Positions 1 through 9,982 of a stretch of DNA of 64,000 bases are shown piece by piece; positions within the stretch are counted from its first letter, which is position 1, and every line of letters starts with the position of its first letter. The stretch lies in contig RPFO01000866.1 of assembly GCA_009746045.1 (NCBI GenBank), positions 35,001-99,000 of the forward strand. The letters run 5' to 3'. A program made the translations under genes and the position numbers. Source of the DNA: Mesostigma viride (lineage: Eukaryota; Streptophyta; Mesostigmatophyceae; Mesostigmatales; Mesostigmataceae). Below the pieces are notes generated by a model. That model had not been told where the DNA came from and made no database searches. It saw only the letters and a program-made list of their open reading frames with translations.

Positions 1-240
1 ACAGGGAATGATAGGAAAGGTAGAGAATGATAGGGAATGATAGGGAATGATACGGAAAGATAGGGAATGATAGGGAATGCTAGGAAAGATTGAGAATGAT
101 AGGGAAAGATAGGGAATGATACGGAAAGATAGGGAATGATACGGAAAGATAGGGAATGATAGGGAATGATGCGTAAAGATAAGGAATGATAGGAAAGATA
201 GAGAATGCTGGGAAATATAGAGAATGATAGAAAAGGTAAA
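1..240. repeat. Degenerate 10-bp tandem repeat (GGGAATGATA-like)
   Basis: Runs of GGGAATGATA and variants (ACGGAAAGAT, AGGAAAGATA) repeat about 24 times. It lies beyond the last methyltransferase exon that I could place, on the 3' side of that minus-strand gene, so it is either part of its last intron or the start of downstream DNA. The open frame across it is a by-product of the repeat. Confidence 0.8.
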
Positions 241-317
241 AAATGGTAGGGATGATAGGGGGCGAAAGGAAGTGCTCGAACAGCGAAGCCATTTCCCCAA
301 TGAATTCCAAGGGGCTA

Positions 318-530
318 AAATATATGCAAGGCTACATAACATGCAAGGCTACATAACATGCAAGGCTAGGCTACAATACATGCAAGGTTATTGTATACGC
401 AATGTTATACTACATGCAAGGCTATTGTATACGCAACGTTATACTACATGCAAGGCTATTGTATACGCAATGTTATACTATATGCAAGGCTATTGTATAC
501 GCAATGTTATACTATATGCAAGGCTTTAAT
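318..530. repeat. 34-bp tandem repeat with TATGCAAGGCTA core
   Basis: Short units (CATGCAAGGCTACATAA) at 330-390 pass into about four copies of a 34-bp unit containing ATGCAAGGCTATTGTATACG. Read on the minus strand, each unit carries TTGC|GTATAC. This vaguely resembles the donor TGGC|GTATGT of methyltransferase exon 6, but the match is too short to claim descent. Confidence 0.8.
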
Positions 531-605
531 ATTACGCTACGCTCACAGCAGCAGTGACTGGGGGCGTGAGGCCAAGAGCTTCTCTTCTTCGCCCCTCTTC
601 CCTCC

Positions 606-690
606 CTCGCTAGCATCTCCTCTTCCTTCTCCTCTTCCTTCTCCTCTTCCTTCTCCTCTTCCTTCTCCTCTTCCTTCTCCTCTTCCTTCA
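606..690. repeat. 12-bp CT-rich repeat (TTCCTTCTCCTC)
   Basis: About seven copies of a 12-bp C/T unit. On the minus strand one frame reads as repeated EEEK. Methyltransferases of this family can have an acidic C-terminal tract, so this could be the end of the final exon. However, I could not find the expected preceding residues or an acceptor in the right phase, so it is listed only as a repeat. Confidence 0.75.
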
Positions 691-982
691 TGCACCACTC
701 CTTGCTGCTCCCCACCAGGCCCCAGGCCTCACAGCCCACCATTGCACAACAAGTGAGAACATGTTAACATGGCTGTGCGGGGCTGCCCTATGCCTGCCCG
801 TACTTACCACGTAAGTAAGTTGCCCCCTGGCGGAGCGATGCAGGTGCGCTCCCAAGTACCAAGTTTCGACTAGCCAAGCAATTGCTCATCTAGCCACTAC
901 TGAGCTGATGGGTTATAATCCAAAAAATGTATAGCCAAGAAACCGCTGCCCTCGTCTGGCAAGGCCCGGACGACTCACATAC

Positions 983-3900
983 GCCAGCTGTACGTGAACG
1001 CGCTCTTGAGCGTCTGATTGGTCGCCTTGATCCTGAAGTGCAGGTGGATGCGGGTGATCTGGCTGATGGCGCAGAAGCCGTCCTGCTCCCACGTGTACTG
1101 TACGGTCCAGCGCGGGGGGGGGGGGGGCGAGCATAAGGGACAAAAGGAAAATGAGGGATGCTCCCAGGTGTGCTGCGGGGAGCAGGGCGTGGAGAAGGGC
1201 GGGGCATCAGGGACACCAGGACCATGAGGGACGCTGCGCATGCCTGGAGAAGGGCAGGGGCGCACAGTAAGTAGCACAAGAACCTTAAGGGGCATAAGAG
1301 ACACAAGCATCGTTAGGGGGATAAGAAACACAAGTACCGTAAGGGGCATAAGAGACACAAGCATCATTAGGGGGATAAGAAACACAAGTACCGTAAGGGG
1401 CATACGAGACACAAGCATCATTAGGGGATAAGAAACACAAGTACCGTAAGGGGCATACGAGACACAAGCATCATTAGGGGGATAAGAAACACAAGTACCG
1501 TAAGGGGCATACGAGACACAAGCATCATTAGGGGGATAAGAAACACAAGTACCGTAAGGGGCATACGAGACACAAGCATCGTTAGGGGGATAAGAAACAC
1601 AAGTACCGTAAGGGGCATACGAGACACAAGCATCATTAGGGGGATAAGAAACACAAGTACCGTAAGGGGCATACGAGACACAAGCATCATTAGGGGATAA
1701 GAAACACAAGTACCGTAAGGGGCATACGAGACACAAGCATCATTAGGGGGATAAGAAACACAAGTACCGTAAGGGGCATACGAGACACAAGCATCATTAG
1801 GGGGATAAGAAACACAAGTACCGTAAGGGGCATACGAGACACAAGCATCGTTAGGGGGATAAGAAACACAAGTACCGTAAGGGGCATACGAGACACAAGC
1901 ATCATTAGGGGGATAAGAAACACAAGTACCGTAAGGGGCATACGAGACACAAGCATCATTAGGGGGATAAGAAACACAAGTACCGTAAGGGGCATACGAG
2001 ACACAAGCATCGTTAGGGGGATAAGAAACACAAGTACCGTAAGAGGCATAAGAAATACAAGCACCATAAGGGGCATAAGGGGGACAACCACCCCACCCCA
2101 CCACGCTCATCATGAGGGGGATACGAGCACCGTAAGGAGCAGAAGAAACACAAGGAACATAAGCCATGGTCCAAACTGTCCTGTGGGCATCAAGGGGGGG
2201 GGGGGAACCAAAAGTAATACACCTGAGGCTCGCGCATGTACCGCGGGCAGTAGGGCGGGGGTCGGTGGGTGGGTGGGTGGGTGGGTGGCGGGCGGGCGGG
2301 CGGGCGGGCGGGCGGCGGGCGGGCGGGCGCGAGCGGGCGGGCGGGCGGGGGGTGGGTGGGTGGGTGGGTGGGTGGGTGGGTGGGTGGGTGGGTCGGTAGG
2401 TGGGTGGGTGGGTGGGTCGGTAGGTGGGTGGGTGGATGGGTGGGCAGGTGGGTGGGTGGGTCGGTTGGTTGGTCGGTCGGTGGGCATGAAACTATAATCA
2501 TCACGTGATGCGGTTACTATCGAGTGTGAGACCACAAAGAGCGGAAATATGGTAGACAAGCGCATGCAGAGATGTAGGATCGTGACTCCATCCGCTGTAC
2601 GGGAAAGGGGGATGTGTTTATGCAAAAAACAGAAACCGTCCACTTTCAAGCATGTACATTGCCAGTTTAATAACCAACATGGCCGTTGCAATAACCAACA
2701 CAGCCAGTTTAATAACCCAAGGTAAACTCCTAAAAGATTACACAATCCGCTTTGGTAGTTTAATGCATACCCTTTCTGCCCTGGTTGCATTTTGAATTAC
2801 CCTGGATCGTTTGTTAAGAGCCAAGTAAGGGTCCCTGGCTTTTCGTTTTTATTTAAAATTCTTTGTTTGTTTTTTCATCGTGCAGCCATTCAAGGCAGTC
2901 GGGTCCTTCCTACGGTTAGATCCCCTGCTTTTCTGTTGTCTCAGCAGTCAGCTCGCTGTTTCCCCCAGAATAACCACCCAGGGCCGGCAAGATTTAATTA
3001 TTTAATTAACTTTGTTTGTTTGCTAGTTTATCTCTCATGCCATCCACAGCCCAGGGACGTATAGAGTTAAAATTTCTTTGTTTGTTTTAACGTTTTCAGG
3101 CGGAAAGTTTTCGAGCAATTCTTTATCGATAAAAGTACCCATGAGGATGGAGCAACCTGCCCATGGATGTTGCAGGACAAGTCAATGTGCGCAGCAAGGT
3201 GGGATCTCAAGCATGGAGGTCTAACAAACTTCCAGCATGCGAGCAACACAAAGCCAATGCAAAGCCCATGGCTGTCAGGCAGTATCGTATACGAAGTGAA
3301 ATAAAACAGCATGCATGCAATGCATTGTCAATAAACACACTAGCACAGAATCTGCCCCCCAAACGGAAGCCACTAACTGGATCTGGAGATTGATTGGCCA
3401 CGTTAACAAATTACCAAAACAAATGCCATCCAGATCTCTAACAGATAACAACTAAACCACAAGATAAAACCGATGGCACACTGTCTACGGATCCCGGCAC
3501 AGCATCAACTAGTAGCCATACACTAAAAGGCGTGTGTCTTTCCCAAGAAACCGCCACAGCACGACATTCTCCTTAGAAAGCTCAGTGCCCCTATCACAAA
3601 ACAGCCACAGGAGAAAATCCATAGCCCTCCCTGCCACAGTGTCGCAACATCCCAAGCCCCACGCCCTCCCCCTCCCTACCAGAAAGTCGCCACAATCCAT
3701 TTTTGTCCTCCCTATCACAAAAATGCCACAATGCTCCTCCCCCACCCCCACCCCCCCTACCAGGAAGTCGCCATAGTCTTTCTTGATCTTGAGCGGCTGC
3801 TGGGCCCCTGTGCCGCCGTACATGTCCATCACAAAGATGCCCCCCAGGGGGTTGAGTGCGCCCCTGGCTAGCCGAAAGTAGGCCAGCAGTTCGGCACGCG

Positions 3901-6900
3901 ACTGTTGGTGTTGCTTGAGCGATGGTGGTGGTGGTGGTGGTGGTGGTGGCATCGGCGTCGGCGTCGGCGGCGGCGGTGGTGGTGGTGGTGGTGGTGGTGG
4001 TGGTGGTGGTGGTGGTGGTGGTGGTGGTGGTGGTGGTGGTGGTGGTGGTGGTGGTGGTGGTGGTGGTGGTGGTGGTGGTGGTGGTGGTGGTGGTGGTGGT
4101 GGTGAACAGAACAGTAAAGTGTGGTGCACCAGGGTTAGATAAGTGCTTGCACACAAAGAGGTGAGCTGTGCAATAGGTTACTTAGGCTTGGTTTCGAAGG
4201 TGTATTCCTGGCAGTAACACATGACATGGAGAGTTATCCACACAGAATTAGTCTCATAAACGAACAGAAATAATGAACAGTAGCGCGGCCGTATATCTTG
4301 AAAACTTCAACGCACCGAGGCAGATGATCTGGAAACTACCGAATTCAAGTTCGGGCTGAAATGAAGACAACGTGTGAACAAGGGCCACGCAGGCTCGAGG
4401 GTGGGGTAAGCGAAAAATCCTCGAATGCTTTTTGGGTGGTAGCCCAGGTTTATTTGTTGGCAGCATCGCTTTCTTTGTCCGCGACGGTTCGCGGCATCTT
4501 CACTTTCCTTTAAGGGCCTTAAGGGGGGGAAGAGAAGGGCGAGGTGATAACAGGAATCAGCGGCTTACGCACAGCGTTGCTTTTTTTTGCCCCCAAATGG
4601 TCATGGAGGTGACGATTGCGGGTAAAGGTCCGGGCCCAGGTAAACCCAACAGATCGAGATGCGGGACAAATTGAGCATGCATACGCTTTGCTCTGCACTG
4701 CTTTACCCGCGAGCATGTCATCTCTTGCAGAGTGACCCCCTCACCCTGAGGATCACCCTCGCCAAGGGCGTGCCCTTGCGTGGCCGGGGGGGGCCAGGGT
4801 TTGGGTGTGCACCTGAGGCGGCTGGCAGCGCAAGTGTTGAGGGGGGAGCTGCAATCGTGCGGGAAAGGGATGTGGGCACAAGGAGCAGGGCAATGCTGGC
4901 TGTAGCTTACTTGCAGGCGGGGTGCTGGTTGGTGAGCTTGGTGGGGCACCAACTCACAGGCAACACCGTAGCAGGCCGCCCACCTGCAGGCAACATCGCA
5001 GCAGGCCACCCACCTGCAGGCAACACCGCAGCTGGCCACCCACCTGCAGGCAGAATGTGCTGAAATTGAAGGCACATATGATGTCCGCCGGCTGGTCTGC
5101 CGTTGGGTGCCTTGACCCCGCCCCTTCCCTTGCCTGTCCCCGCACCCCTCCTCTGCCCTCCTCCGCCTCCTCCTCCTCCTGGTCACCGCCCTCTGCTTGT
5201 CCCGTGCCATCGGCCGATAGTTTAACTGATGCTCCACCGGCATCCCCAGTAGAAGGATTTTGTTCGCCGCTGCCAGACGTGGCGGTGGGGGAGGACACGG
5301 CCAGCTGGGACATGCCCTGGGTGGGCGCGGCGGGTGCGTCGCTGACCTGTGAGTGGTGGTGGTTTGTTGCGCCACATGGCGCAGGACGCCAAATGGTTGT
5401 CAGTCATGCATGAAGCCCATGTCAACCTCTCCCCGAGAGACTGGCCACCATATATGCTTCTGAAGGCATGGCCCACGAGTTGTGTCCAGAGATCGATTAT
5501 GTGTGTAAGAGAGAATGTTTACAGTCTACCTAAATAAAAATTAAGATTTCAGAGCGACCATGTGCCATGACATGCCTGACCGCATCTTTGCCAATGACAC
5601 GTTCGACCTGTGGACGACCCCCATTCCTCTCACCACCCCCGGCCTCTCACCTCTACGCTGGGGGTCCGTCGGATGGGCATCGTCGAGCCCAGGGGGGGCA
5701 CCGCAACAGGGCCCCAGGGACTTACCCCAAATGCATTGCCAGGCACACCGATCGATATCCATTTACCGCAAAAAGCTTGTTTGCCCACCCTCACAATGCG
5801 GCCAAGCCCTGTGTATGTATCAACGCATAATAAACGCATGACAAGGGTATAACATTCACAGCCCACCTTAACGCGCAGCCAGCCCTCGTGCTGTCATGGA
5901 TATGCAAGTTGTGGACGTTGCCAGCCCACCTTCATCACCCGGCCAACCCTAGCACCAGGAGCCCCTCACCTCCAGCGCGCGGCCAACCCTAGCACCAGGA
6001 GCCCCTCACCTCCACCGCGCGGCCAACCCTAGCACCAGGAGCCCCTCACCTCCACCGCGCGGCCAACCCTAACACCAGGAGCCCCTCACCTCCACCGCGC
6101 GGCCAACCCTAGCACCAGGAGCCCCTCACCTCCAGCGCGCGGCCAACCCCCTTGTGAGTATTGCACATCTCCCACCTCCAGCGCGCGGCCAACCCCCTTG
6201 TGAGTATTGCACATCTCCACCTCCAGCGCGCGGCCAACCCCCTTGTGAGTATTGCACATCTCCCACCTCCAGCGCGCGGCCAACCCCGTTGTGAGTACGG
6301 CACATCTCCCACCTCCAGCGCGCGGCCAACCCCCTTGTGAGTATTGCACATCTCCCACCTCCAGCGCGCGGCCAACCCCGTTGTGAGTACGGCACATCTC
6401 CCACCTCCAGCGCGCGGCCAACCCCCTTGTGAGTATTGCACATCTCCACCTCCAGCGCGCGGCCAACCCCCTTGTGAGTATTGCACATCTCCCACCTCCA
6501 GCGCGCGGCCAACCCCGTTATGAGTACGGCACATCTCCCACCTCCAGCGCGCGGCCAACCCCCTTGTGAGTATTGCACATCTCCCACCTCCAGCGCGCGG
6601 CCAACCCCCTAACGAGTATTGCACATCTCCCACCTCCACCGCGCGCCCAACCCCCTTGTGAGTATTGCACATCTCCCACCTCCAGCGCGCGGCCAACCCC
6701 CTAACGAGTACGGCACATCTGCCACCTCCAGCGCGCGGCCAACCCCCTTGTGAGTATTGCACATCTCCCACCTCCAGCGCGCGGCCAACCCCCTAACGAG
6801 TACGGCACATCTGCCACCTCCAGCGCGCGGCCAACCCCCTTGTGAGTATTGCACATCTCCACCTCCAGCGCGCGGTCAACCCCGTTATGAGTACGGCACA

Positions 6901-8749
6901 TCTCCCACCTCCAGCGCGCGGCCAACCCCCTTGTGAGTATTGCACATCTCCACCTCCAGCGCGCGGCCAACCCCGTTGTGAGTACGGCACATCTCCCACC
7001 TCCAGCGCGCGGCCAACCCCCTTGTGAGTATTGCACATCTCCACCTCCAGCGCGCGGCCAACCCCGTTATGAGTACGGCACATCTCCCACCTCCAGCGCG
7101 CGGCCAACCCCCTTGTGAGTATTGCACATCTCCCACCTCCAGCGCGCGGCCAACCCCCTTGTGAGTATTGCACATCTCCACCTCCAGCGCGCGGCCAACC
7201 CCGTTATGAGTACGGCACATCTCCCACCTCCAGCGCGCGGCCAACCCCCTTGTGAGTATTGCACATCTCCACCTCCAGCGCGCGGTCAACCCCGTTATGA
7301 GTACGGCACATCTCCCACCTCCACAGCGCGCCCAACCCCGTTATGAGTATTGCACATCTCCCACCTCCACCGCCCGGCGCGGGTCGTGGAGCACGTTGCC
7401 GTGGAGCAGCGCCAGCCGGTCGCGCGCGCTCCCTGGCAGGTGGCCCAGGTTGTTGGCCAAGCTCCACTCGAGCGCCTCGCGGTCCAGGTCCAGTCCAAGG
7501 GCTGTGCGACGCGGGTCGCCCTTGACCCACTCCATGCTGGTTTATTAATAGAAGTATTTGTTGTGTTCGGCAGTGATGTTTGTTGTTGGGTGGAGAAGGG
7601 GGGGAGCGAAAAGGGGCGACATGAGAACAGCCCTTCGAGGACAGCCCTTTGACGCACTTCATGCTTCTTGGTTGGTGTGTATTTGTTCATGGGTCCACAA
7701 TATTGGGTCATGGTGCTTGCTGGGGGGAGAGTGAGAAGGGGAGAGTGAGGGAAGCCCTTGTACCTCTTTATGCTGGTTCTGATGTTGGTAGTACGCTGGG
7801 CAACCAGCACAGCTTGTCGTGAAGTTTTCGTCGATACCTTTGTCATTGGTGGTGGGTTGGATGGTGGGGAGGGGAGAGGGGGGGGAGGGCAGTGGTGTTG
7901 GTGTTGGTTTCGATGATGGGGGTTGAGGGGGCAGGAAGCGATCCAGCAAGGGGGCTGGGCAGGAAATAAGGGAACGTGGATGGGCGGGGAACGTCCCACG
8001 AATGGCGTGGGGTGAGATCGGGTCGGTATGACAGATCAAGGCATGGGCAGCTTCCGTTGTGTTTCCGTGATGGGGGGCCATCATGGACGAGGACGGCATT
8101 ATGAAGCCATTGTCTGTGCACTGAGGAGGGGGGGGAGTGTAATGGCGTACCTGGTCACTTACCTGGTCAGCACGTACCTGGTCAGTGCGTACCTGGTCAG
8201 TTTGTATCTGGTCAGCCAGCGCTTAAAGCATGAGAAAGCATGTCTAGCTGTCCACCAGTACGTGTTCAGCCAGCACTTGTGGTCTAGCCAGCACTACTAC
8301 CTGGTCAGCACATACGTGGTCAGCGCATACCTGATCAGTGCGGTGCCGCAAAAGTCCTCTCGCAAATGCAAGGGCACCCGGCCTCCCACATATGTCAGGA
8401 AAAACTTGAGCATGTAGCTGATTTCGCCCTTCGGTGTCTGCAGGCGATAACGCGGTGGCATGGCAAGGGCGGGACCATCAGCTTACGCATAAGCGTGCTA
8501 TTCCTGACGACCATGCCCATGGCTGCTTTGTCAAAGGCCGCGATTTCATGAAACGCACAGCATCGCTTCACTGCACCGGCATGCGAACATGCGGGAAACC
8601 AAAGATACCTGAACAGCTCGCTGGTAAATTGCGTGTCGATTGTACCGACTATCCTGGACCTCTGGACGCAACATCCATTTTCCTGGTCCCTTGACTTCGT
8701 CTTCTTGCCGATCTTCTTTAGCTCCCCGACGGTCTTTCTTTTTCCCCAT
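983..8749 (-). CDS. Class I SAM-dependent methyltransferase, six exons (C-terminus not in window)
   Basis: Exons on the minus strand, all with GT-AG borders and matching phases: 8749-8609, 8437-8331, 7536-7365, 5346-5044, 3901-3761 and 1097-983 (326 codons plus one base). The start Met at 8749 opens a lysine/arginine-rich leader. Exon 2 ends in LREDFCGTALI (residues 72-82), the SAM-binding motif I. Exon 3 has GLDLD (97-101), the acidic loop expected to hold the ribose. Exon 4 is a roughly 85-residue Gly/Glu-rich insert followed by DIICAFNFS (motif IV region). Exon 5 carries LLAYFRLARGALNPLGG and FVMDMYGG. Exon 6 begins YTWEQ and ends FTYSW. The order and motifs match a eukaryotic/bacterial methyltransferase family of unknown substrate, so I give no reaction beyond methyl transfer. 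After exon 6 the donor GTATGT is clear, but the final 50-80 residues were not found. Introns are 171, 794, 2018, 1142 and 2663 bp, and four of them are filled with tandem repeats derived from the exon edges. A consensus donor on the minus strand near 9227 (CGCAG|GTAAGT) suggests a 5' UTR exon. Confidence 0.87.
1262..2085. repeat. 54-bp (2 x 27) minisatellite in methyltransferase intron 5
   Basis: About 15 copies of a 54-bp unit made of two related 27-bp halves (GGGGCATACGAGACACAAGC and GGGGGATAAGAAACACAAGT, each continuing). In the gene's sense the array is pyrimidine-rich. It passes through ever more diverged copies (1130-1260: GCATAAGGGACA, GCATCAGGGACA, CATGAGGGACG) right up to the poly-C tract and acceptor of exon 6 at 1098-1099, as if it grew from the acceptor's pyrimidine tract. 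Confidence 0.9.
2259..2484. repeat. GGGT/GGGC microsatellite
   Basis: Interrupted runs of GGGT and GGGC (GGTGGGTGGG, GGCGGGCGGG) within methyltransferase intron 5. It is C-rich in the transcript. The WVGG/HPPT-type frames over it are artefacts of the 4-bp period. Confidence 0.9.
2490..3500. other. Unique part of methyltransferase intron 5
   Basis: About 1 kb of AT-richer DNA inside the largest intron. I see no coding signal, RNA gene or recognisable element on either strand. Confidence 0.6.
3530..3790 (-). repeat. Diverged copies of exon 5 end and its donor
   Basis: On the minus strand the real junction reads GGCGACTTCCTG|GTAGGG (exon ends at 3761). About 85 bp into the intron a copy reads GGCGACTTTCTG|GTAGGG (near 3674-3690). 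More decayed copies (TGTGGCATTTTTGTGATAGGG, CTGTTTTGTGATAGGGG, GGCGGTTTCTTGGG) follow to about 3535. These are spaced irregularly by roughly 40-85 bp, so this is an old tandem series founded on the splice donor. Confidence 0.7.
3923..4103. repeat. GGT trinucleotide microsatellite
   Basis: About 60 triplets of GGT with a short GTCGGC-type interruption at 3950-3975. In the gene's sense it is (ACC)n, lying 20 bp upstream of the acceptor of exon 5 (CAACAG|TCGCG), where a pyrimidine tract is expected. It may supply that tract. Confidence 0.95.
4961..5049 (-). repeat. Triplicated in-frame splice donor, exact 30-bp period
   Basis: CTGCAG|GTGGG-type junctions occur at 5044-5049, 5014-5019 and 4984-4989 (minus strand), exactly 30 bp apart. 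The first is the donor that restores the family sequence (FCLQ joined to SRAELL). Since 30 is a multiple of three and no stop intervenes, using the second or third donor would add 10 or 20 residues (unit VGGQLRCCLQ, then VGGLLRCCLQ). Confidence 0.9.
5945..6135. repeat. 40-bp tandem repeat, variant of the intron 3 array
   Basis: About five copies of a 40-bp unit containing CACCAGGAGCCCCTCACCTC. On the minus strand each contains GCGGTGGAG|GTGAGG or a one-base variant. This is closer to the true exon 3 end (GCGGTGGAG) than the neighbouring 46-bp units are, and has a GTGAGG donor core. Confidence 0.9.
6130..7364. repeat. 46-bp satellite that begins at the exon 3 donor
   Basis: About 27 copies of a 45/46-bp unit (plus-strand core CCACCTCCAGCGCGCGGCCA). 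On the minus strand each unit carries CGCTGGAG|GTGGGAGATG. The true exon 3 end and donor is GGCGGTGGAG|GTGGGAGATG at 7365/7364, and the array starts at that base. So the array is a tandem multiplication of the donor and its flank. Units differ at a few places (GTTGTGAGTACGG, CTTGTGAGTATTG, CTAACGAGTACGG) and in one C. Confidence 0.93.
7540..8130. other. Remaining part of methyltransferase intron 2
   Basis: C/T-rich in the transcript sense with GGGGAGAGGGGG-like runs. I see no exon and no RNA gene here. Confidence 0.5.
8148..8336 (-). repeat. 15-bp repeats of the exon 2 end and donor
   Basis: Exon 2 ends GCACTGATCAG|GTATGC at 8331. Downstream on the minus strand come CTGACCACGTATG, CTGACCAG|GTAG and, near 8207-8150, a run with about 15-bp spacing reading CTGACCAG|GTACGC, CTGACCAG|GTACGT, CTGACCAG|GTAAGT and GACCAG|GTACGC. 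At least four copies are good donors, one with the perfect GTAAGT consensus. Confidence 0.85.
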
Positions 8750-9982
8750 TGCTTATCGTCGCGTTTTGCCTCAAATTCTATGCTAGCACCTGGCTAGCAC
8801 CAAAGCTCCAAACACGCTGAAAACTGAACAGTGAACGTGCGTTGACCCCTGCCAATTGCGCAACCCTTGCTACACACGATCGAAACACACTTAACTAGTA
8901 CATGAGCTCCAAAACCCACCATGCGTCCCCGCTAGGTTACCAATATCTCATCGCAAAGTCTAAATTTTCAAAGGGCTGTAATGCGGATATTACGCCATAA
9001 CCACTCACCCCCGATCGATTTATAAAACGAAATTTACGTTGGGTTCAGCTGCGCACTCAGGCCTCTGCAGCTGTCGCCAGTTATGGAGGTCACGTGCTGC
9101 GCCGCTTGCAACAGCTTAAATTTTCAGTACAACCTGACGCTCGGTACTTATGCTGACATAAGGGCTCGGTTCTAGGGTCTAGGGTAGCGGGTAGCCTGCA
9201 CTGCTAACTGCTTGTGACTTACCTGCGATATTGAGTTCTGAGCCCATCATAAATTGTGAACAGCCCGGCCATAGCTCATATTGCCAATCTGCCATCAGTG
9301 ATGTTTGTATTCCAGCCTCTTTTTTTATTTAAATGTGATTACTGCCATCCTAATTATTCCCGGAACGTGCCGGCCCTCCATTACAGTGCAGGCTTCATCT
9401 CGCACCGCGGCAACGGTGCACGGTGTCATCAAAATCACCATCTCATGACACACGGAATCCGGAAGGATTTCCTCATTCCTCGAATACCTTCAAATTATAA
9501 TACCTAATCATAATAGAAGTTCAGCACCTTACAGTCAATGTATATATTTGTGGGTGGTGATCAAATTGAATAAAGCTCGCTCTGAGTAGTTACTGTCGCA
9601 CTAAACATTGCCACAGTGACTTCGGGATTTCGAATGCCACGAAACCGCTGCGCATAAGTGCAAAATATACTGGCGTTTCCATCGGCTTCTTAGTGAGCCC
9701 TTACTGCAATGGTCACGATTTCCTGATTGGCTTTCCAGCTCCACTTGTTCAGAATCTACGTGGGCTAACATGAACCCATCTCGACATCCTCAGGTAAATG
9801 CACTGGCAGAAACATGTTCCCAGTCTTTTTAGGAGTCTGATTTTGCGTACGTCCCATTCCTAAAAGGACCGCAAACTGCTGACTACATATGCTGCCAAAG
9901 CAGGCATTCTAATCAGTGGTCTGCCAGGCTGAGGTGTTGCGAGCACACGTTGACGCACATGCCACCACGTTGACAATCTTAG
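8750..9982. promoter_or_regulatory. Divergent intergenic region between methyltransferase and RING-H2 genes
   Basis: The methyltransferase starts leftward at 8749 and the first recognisable RING-H2 exon starts rightward at 9983. The 1.2 kb between must hold both 5' regions. A consensus minus-strand donor near 9227 points to a non-coding first exon of the methyltransferase. I found no TATA box that I would trust and could not identify the RING-H2 start codon. Confidence 0.4.

Noticed and set aside
512-742. Acidic C-terminal exon of the methyltransferase (EEEK tract)
   Set aside because: No acceptor in the required phase, and the expected conserved segment before the acidic tract is absent. 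The tract is explained by a 12-bp repeat.
5945-7364. Possible CRISPR-like array (regular repeats)
   Set aside because: The units are directly adjacent with no unique spacers, and lie within an intron of a eukaryotic gene.
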